A stretch of 64,000 nt of DNA, from NCBI GenBank assembly GCA_002294185.1, contig DBFD01000061.1:93407-157406 (forward strand), in the 5' to 3' direction. Position 1 is the stretch's first letter. Each line of letters starts with the position of its first letter. The notes below the pieces were generated by a model. It was not told the origin of the DNA, did not search any database, and was given only the letters and a program-made list of their open reading frames with translations. This DNA comes from Paracoccus sp. UBA889 (GTDB lineage Bacteria; Pseudomonadota; Alphaproteobacteria; Rhodobacterales; Rhodobacteraceae). Positions 60,006-64,000 of the stretch are shown one piece after another. Both the position numbers and the translations under genes were made by a program.

Positions 60006-61339
60006 GTCGGTCGCGCCTCTATGAACCCGCAGCCTACGGCGCGGCCGCCCTGGACGGCTGTTTCTGGCCCGGCACGCAGGATGATCCGTGCACCTATCCG
60101 GCCCTGCACGGCGAGGCCCAGGCCGATTTCGCGGTGATCGGGGCAGGCGTCACCGGGCTGTCGGCGGCGCTGGAACTGGCCCGGTCGGGGCAGGATGTGG
60201 CGGTGCTGGACCGGCACCGGCCCGGCTGGGGCGCCTCGGGCCGCAATGGCGGCTTCTGCTGCCTCGGCGGCGCAAAGCTGGGCCGTGACGCGATGATCCG
60301 CCGCTATGGCGAGGCCGAGCACCGCCGTTATCGCACCACCGAGATGGCCGCCATCGCCCATGTCCGCGCGGTTCTGGACGATCACCGCATCGACGCCGAC
60401 ACCCATTCGCGGGGTGGCGAGTTGCAACTGGCGCATCGCCCGCGCGACTGGGCCGCGTTTCAGCAAGAGGCCGGGCTGGCCGCGCGCGATTATGGCATCA
60501 CGCCGCGCCTGATCCCCGCCGCCGATCTGCCCGCCGAGGGCGCCGCGGGCACGGGCTTTCACGGCGGTTTGGTGCTGCCCCTGGGCTTTGCGCTGAACCC
60601 GCGGAAATATGTGCTGGGCCTGGCCCATGCCGCGCAGGATCACGGCGCGCGCCTTCACGCCGACAGCCCGGTTCTGCGGATCGCGCGGCGGCGGGACAGT
60701 TATGTGCTGGCCACGCCATACGGACACCTGCGCGCGCGCCGGCTGCTGCTGGCCACGAACGGCTATTCCGCGGAAGACCTGCCGGACTGGATGCGCGGCC
60801 GCTATCTGCCGGTGCAGTCCTCGGTGATCGTGACGCGGCCGCTGACCGATGCCCAGATCGCCGCGCAGGGCTGGAGCACCGATCTGATGGCCTTCGACAG
60901 CCGCAGCCTGCTGCATTACTTCCGCCTGCTGCCCGACCGCCGGTTCCTGTTCGGGATGCGCGGCGGCATTGCCTGGACGCCCCGCACCCATCGCGCCATC
61001 CGCCACCGGATCATCGCGGATTTCCAGGCCATGTTCCCGGCCTGGCGTCAGGTCGGGATGACGCATTTCTGGTCCGGCCTCGCCTGCCTGACCCGCAGCC
61101 TGGTGCCCTTCACCGGCCCCATCGACACCTGGCCGGGCGCCTTTGCGGCCTTCGGCTATCACGGCAACGGCGTCGCGATGGGCAGCTTCGCCGGGCAGCA
61201 GATGGCCCGGCTGGCGATGGACCAGACCGCGGATCTGCCCGGCTTTTTCGCCCGTCCTCCGCCCCGGTTCGAGGGTGGCGGCCTGCGCCGCCACCTGCTG
61301 CGCGCGGCCTATGCGTGGTATGCTTGGCGCGACCGCTGA
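60002..61339 (+). CDS. FAD-dependent oxidoreductase, PuuB-like
   Basis: A 445-residue DAO-family flavoenzyme. The FAD-binding motif AVIGAGVTGLSAALELARSG is at about 44-63, after a roughly 40-residue N-terminal stretch typical of gamma-glutamylputrescine oxidases. A second FAD contact is GWGASGRNGGF; the C-terminal FAFGYHGNGVAMGSFAGQ is also family-typical. Translational coupling to potI (ATGA) suggests that it oxidises the imported polyamine or its gamma-glutamyl derivative. No puuA ligase is present, so direct polyamine oxidation is possible. Confidence 0.87.
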   Translation: MSRSRLYEPAAYGAAALDGCFWPGTQDDPCTYPALHGEAQADFAVIGAGVTGLSAALELARSGQDVAVLDRHRPGWGASGRNGGFCCLGGAKLGRDAMIRRYGEAEHRRYRTTEMAAIAHVRAVLDDHRIDADTHSRGGELQLAHRPRDWAAFQQEAGLAARDYGITPRLIPAADLPAEGAAGTGFHGGLVLPLGFALNPRKYVLGLAHAAQDHGARLHADSPVLRIARRRDSYVLATPYGHLRARRLLLATNGYSAEDLPDWMRGRYLPVQSSVIVTRPLTDAQIAAQGWSTDLMAFDSRSLLHYFRLLPDRRFLFGMRGGIAWTPRTHRAIRHRIIADFQAMFPAWRQVGMTHFWSGLACLTRSLVPFTGPIDTWPGAFAAFGYHGNGVAMGSFAGQQMARLAMDQTADLPGFFARPPPRFEGGGLRRHLLRAAYAWYAWRDR

Positions 61340-61346
61340 AATCGTT

Positions 61347-62516
61347 TCAGGTATCGCGTCTCAGCAGATCGCGGGTAAAGACCCTGCCGGCCACATCGTC
61401 CAGATCGTCATGGCGGCGATTGGCGATGATCAGGTCGGCCTTGGCCTTGAATGCCTCCAGATCGCGGATCACGGCCGAGTTGAAGAATTGTTCGGCATCC
61501 AGCGCCGGCTCGTAGACGATACATTCGACACCCTTGGCCTTGATCCGCTTCATGATGCCCTGAATCGCGCTGTCGCGGAAATTGTCCGAGCCTTCCTTCA
61601 TCACCAGCCGGTAGATCCCCACGACCTTGGGCCGCCGCGACAGGACCTGATCCGAGATGAAGTCCTTGCGCGTCCGGTTCGATTCCACGATGGCCGCGAT
61701 CAGGTTCTGCGGCACGCTGTCATAATTCGCCAGCAACTGCTTGGTATCCTTTGGCAGACAATAACCGCCATAGCCGAAGGACGGGTTGTTGTAGTAATCG
61801 CCCACCCGTGGATCCAGCGACACCCCCTCGATGATCGCGCGCGGATCCAGATCGTGGCTCAGCGCATAGCTGTCCAGTTCGTTGAAGAACGCGACCCGCA
61901 TGGCAAGGAAGGTATTGGCGAACAGCTTGATCGCCTCGGCCTCGGTCGAATCGGTCAGCAGGACCGGCACATCGCGGTCCTCGGCCGCCGCCACCAGCAT
62001 GTCGGCGAAACGGCGCGCCGCCGCCGTCCTGTCGCCGACCACGATCCGGCTGGGATGGAGATTGTCGTAAAGTGCCTTGCCCTCGCGCAGGAATTCCGGC
62101 GAGAACAGAATCCGCTCGCAACCCGACCTGTCGCGGATGCTGCGGGTAAAGCCCACGGGAATCGTCGATTTGATGACGATGGTCGCATCGGGCGCCATCT
62201 CGCACGCCATGGCCACGACCTGTTCGACCGAGGACGTGTCGAAGTAATTGCTGCGGGGATCGTAATTGGTGGGCGTCGCCACGATCACGTAATCGGCCCC
62301 GGACATCGCTTCGCGCGGATCGGTCGTCGCCGTCAGGTTCAGCGCCCGGCCGGCGAAGAATTCCGCGATCTCGTCATCCTCGATGGGCGAAACCCGCGCC
62401 TGCACCGACGCGACGCGCTCGGCATCGATGTCCAGCGCCACCACCTGATGACGCTGGGCCAGCAGAACCGCGTTCGACAATCCGACATATCCCAGTCCGG
62501 CCACGGCAATCTTCAT
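61347..62516 (-). CDS. ugd: UDP-glucose 6-dehydrogenase
   Basis: Oxidises UDP-glucose to UDP-glucuronate for polysaccharide or LPS modification. The 389-residue protein has the NAD motif [18 protein letters not shown], catalytic Cys253 in [14 protein letters not shown], and the substrate blocks [24 protein letters not shown] and [20 protein letters not shown]. The ATG at MKIAVAG is the family start; a GTG three codons earlier is less likely. Convergent with the oxidase gene (seven-base gap), and no capsule cluster surrounds it here. Confidence 0.94.
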   Translation of the reverse strand: MKIAVAGLGYVGLSNAVLLAQRHQVVALDIDAERVASVQARVSPIEDDEIAEFFAGRALNLTATTDPREAMSGADYVIVATPTNYDPRSNYFDTSSVEQVVAMACEMAPDATIVIKSTIPVGFTRSIRDRSGCERILFSPEFLREGKALYDNLHPSRIVVGDRTAAARRFADMLVAAAEDRDVPVLLTDSTEAEAIKLFANTFLAMRVAFFNELDSYALSHDLDPRAIIEGVSLDPRVGDYYNNPSFGYGGYCLPKDTKQLLANYDSVPQNLIAAIVESNRTRKDFISDQVLSRRPKVVGIYRLVMKEGSDNFRDSAIQGIMKRIKAKGVECIVYEPALDAEQFFNSAVIRDLEAFKAKADLIIANRRHDDLDDVAGRVFTRDLLRRDT

Positions 62517-62602
62517 CACGTCCACCCCTTATCAACACTTCGCGATCCGTCATAGGTCAGCCCGCGCCCGGCGTCCATCATCCCGTGCCCCGGCCCCGCC
62601 GG

Positions 62603-63874
62603 TCACAGCGATCGCCACAATTGATGAGCCGCAAAGGCCGCATCGCAGAACCGCGCCACCGCCCTGCCGCCCCGGGCCACCGGCATCGCGGATGGCGCCA
62701 GAGGCAGATCCGACAACGCCCCGCCCGCCAGATGCCGGGCCAGTCCGCGTCCGACATGCGTGCCCGGACCGATGCCTCGCCCGTTATAGCCGATCGGAAT
62801 GAACAGCCCCTCGGCCGGGCAAAGGATGCGCGGCAGATGATCGCCGGTCATGGCGATGCGTCCGTCCCAGCCCGCCTCGAATTCGACCGGACCCAGATCG
62901 GGAAACAGGACCCGCAGCCGCCGGGCCGCCCATCGCCGCGACAGGCCCGCATCGCCGCCAATCAGCGATCCCATGGACCCCAGGATCAGCCGCCCCGCCA
63001 CGTCGCGCCGCAACGAGAACATGACGCGCGCCGTATCCCACACGCCCTCACCGCCGGGCAGGATCGAACGGGCCCGATCCCCCAGCGGCGCCGTCGCAAG
63101 CTGAAAGAACCGGATCGGGATGAAGCTTCGCGCCAGTCCCGGCCACAGGCCGTCGCTGTAGGCGTTGGTGGCCAGGATCACCGAATCCGCCCTGATCTCG
63201 CCCGCATCGCTGCGCAAGCGCCAGGCCGGACCCTCGCGCGTCAGCTTCGTTACGCGGACGTTTTCCACGATCCGCGCCCCGGCCGCGCGCGCGGCGCGCG
63301 CCAGACCGCGCGCATAGCCCATCGGGTTGATCGTGCCGGCGCGGCGATCCAGCAATCCGCCGTGAAAGGCGCGGGTCCCGGTCCGCCGCGCGGCCTCGGC
63401 GGCCGACAGCAGTTCGACGGGTGCGCCCAAACGCTGCCATTGCCATGCGCGGTCGCGCAGATCGGCCAGCCCGGCTGCCGAATGAGCCACATGGATGGTG
63501 CCGTTTCGGGACGCCTCGCAGGCGATGCCGTGACGTTCGATCAGCGAAAAGACCAGATCGGGCGCGTCCCCCAGACCGGCGATCAAGCGGCTTCCGGCCT
63601 CTTCGCCCAGGGCGGCGCGAACCTGATCCGGGGGCAGCCACAGGCCGGCATTGACCAGCCCGACATTGCGCCCCGAACCGCCATGACCGATCCGCCGCGC
63701 CTCGATCACCTGCACGCTCAGCCCCTGCTCGGCTGCGTGCAGGGCCGCCGAAAGCCCGGTGAAACCGGCACCGACGATGGCCAGATCGGCCGAGGCCGCC
63801 ATGCCCCCCGCAATCGCATCCGCCGGCGCGGTACGATCCCACAAGGAGATCGGATCCTCATTGTCTGCCTGCAT
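62603..63874 (-). CDS. FAD-dependent oxidoreductase of the DAO family
   Basis: A 423-residue flavoenzyme related to the PuuB-like protein encoded 1.3 kb away. The FAD-binding motif DLAIVGAGFTGLSAALHAAEQG begins near residue 30, then GHGGSGRNVGLVNAG and the C-terminal IPIGYNGRGIGPGTHVGRGLARHLAGG. The substrate is probably a small amine or amino acid. The ATG at MQADNEDP is chosen; upstream codons in frame would run through the promoter candidate. Role in polyamine use is possible given proximity, but ugd separates the two. Confidence 0.84.
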   Translation of the reverse strand: MQADNEDPISLWDRTAPADAIAGGMAASADLAIVGAGFTGLSAALHAAEQGLSVQVIEARRIGHGGSGRNVGLVNAGLWLPPDQVRAALGEEAGSRLIAGLGDAPDLVFSLIERHGIACEASRNGTIHVAHSAAGLADLRDRAWQWQRLGAPVELLSAAEAARRTGTRAFHGGLLDRRAGTINPMGYARGLARAARAAGARIVENVRVTKLTREGPAWRLRSDAGEIRADSVILATNAYSDGLWPGLARSFIPIRFFQLATAPLGDRARSILPGGEGVWDTARVMFSLRRDVAGRLILGSMGSLIGGDAGLSRRWAARRLRVLFPDLGPVEFEAGWDGRIAMTGDHLPRILCPAEGLFIPIGYNGRGIGPGTHVGRGLARHLAGGALSDLPLAPSAMPVARGGRAVARFCDAAFAAHQLWRSL

Positions 63875-63908
63875 TCCGGGTCCTGCCCCCTGCCGCGTCA
63901 CGAATGCG

Positions 63909-63937
63909 ACATTCGCCGGAACCTCCGGCGCTGTCAA
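63909..63937 (-). promoter_or_regulatory. Candidate promoter with palindromic spacer for the last oxidoreductase gene
   Basis: On the minus strand an exact TTGACA (63937-63932), a 17-base spacer and GAATGT. The spacer contains the inverted repeat GCCGGA-3-TCCGGC, exactly between the two boxes where a repressor or MerR-type activator would bind. It ends 34 bases before the ATG. Confidence 0.42.
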
Positions 63938-64000
63938 AACCCGTTCGCGATCCCGGCATGGCAGCCGCGCCCGGACATCGGGTTTTCGGCGATCATTTTG

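Noticed and set aside
1-64000. CRISPR array, prophage, transposon or restriction/toxin-antitoxin defence island
   Set aside because: No regularly spaced repeats, no transposase, integrase, capsid, nuclease-methylase or toxin-antitoxin genes were found; nearly all genes are recognisable housekeeping or transport functions.

Overview
The window looks like chromosomal core sequence of a high-GC alphaproteobacterium in the Rhodobacteraceae, most likely Paracoccus or a close relative. The basis is the gene orders: DUF177-rpmF-plsX-fabH-(dksA-like)-ihfA-merR-tRNA-Pro; argS-SPOR-nagZ-scpA-scpB; rnd-kdsD-lptC-lptA-lptB-hpf-ptsN; and a petP-petR-like regulator pair. Further support comes from a DUF6280 gene, family-typical protein sequences, and a 3' hairpin repeat of a kind I associate with Rhodobacterales. 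The genus call is inference. I see no prophage, transposase, CRISPR array or recognisable defence island.

Layout. 1-5.3 kb: envelope and fatty-acid genes (bamE end, plsX, fabH) with ribosomal L32, a small zinc-finger protein, IHF-alpha, a MerR regulator and tRNA-Pro(GGG). 5.3-15.6 kb: dCTP deaminase, then a long leftward block: CPA-type Na+/H+ antiporter, argS, SPOR protein, nagZ, condensin subunits scpA/scpB, a 64-residue very basic protein and a THUMP-type rRNA methyltransferase. 15.9-28.5 kb: a DEAD-box helicase with a long repetitive basic tail, lnt, J-domain protein, BolA, glpX, recJ, an SGNH hydrolase, a UPF0173 metallohydrolase, aminopeptidase P, an SDR and bioY. 28.8-39.9 kb: DUF6280, efp, an exporter-ygfZ-dinB operon, the two halves of MnmC as divergent genes, DUF4202-cbiX, a GNAT, a CinA-like gene, map and yqgE. 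40-49 kb: RND efflux pair, uracil-DNA glycosylase, petR/petP-like regulators, ilvE, a VOC gene with a damaged start region and a small protein. 48.6-53.5 kb: PTS-Ntr IIA, long HPF, LPS export genes lptB/A/C, kdsD and an RNase D-like nuclease. 53.7-61.3 kb: a polyamine module consisting of an omega-type aminotransferase, a GntR regulator, a PotFGHI-type ABC importer and a PuuB-like FAD oxidase. 61.3-64 kb: UDP-glucose dehydrogenase and a second DAO-family oxidoreductase.

How the parts work together. The polyamine module is the clearest functional unit. The importer and oxidase form one overlapping transcript, the aminotransferase and regulator lie beside it, and two copies of a palindrome with core TTTGATCAAA bracket the regulator gene. 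That suggests one GntR repressor controlling uptake and two degradation routes. The LPS block couples Kdo precursor supply (kdsD) to LPS transport, with hpf and ptsN next in order but without rpoN at its usual place. The most interesting unexplained signals are the GntR palindromes, a nested hairpin in the antiporter leader, a 3'-hairpin repeat family in three copies, the zero-acidic-residue small protein beside scpB, and a 14-bp tandem duplication at the ilvE/VOC junction.
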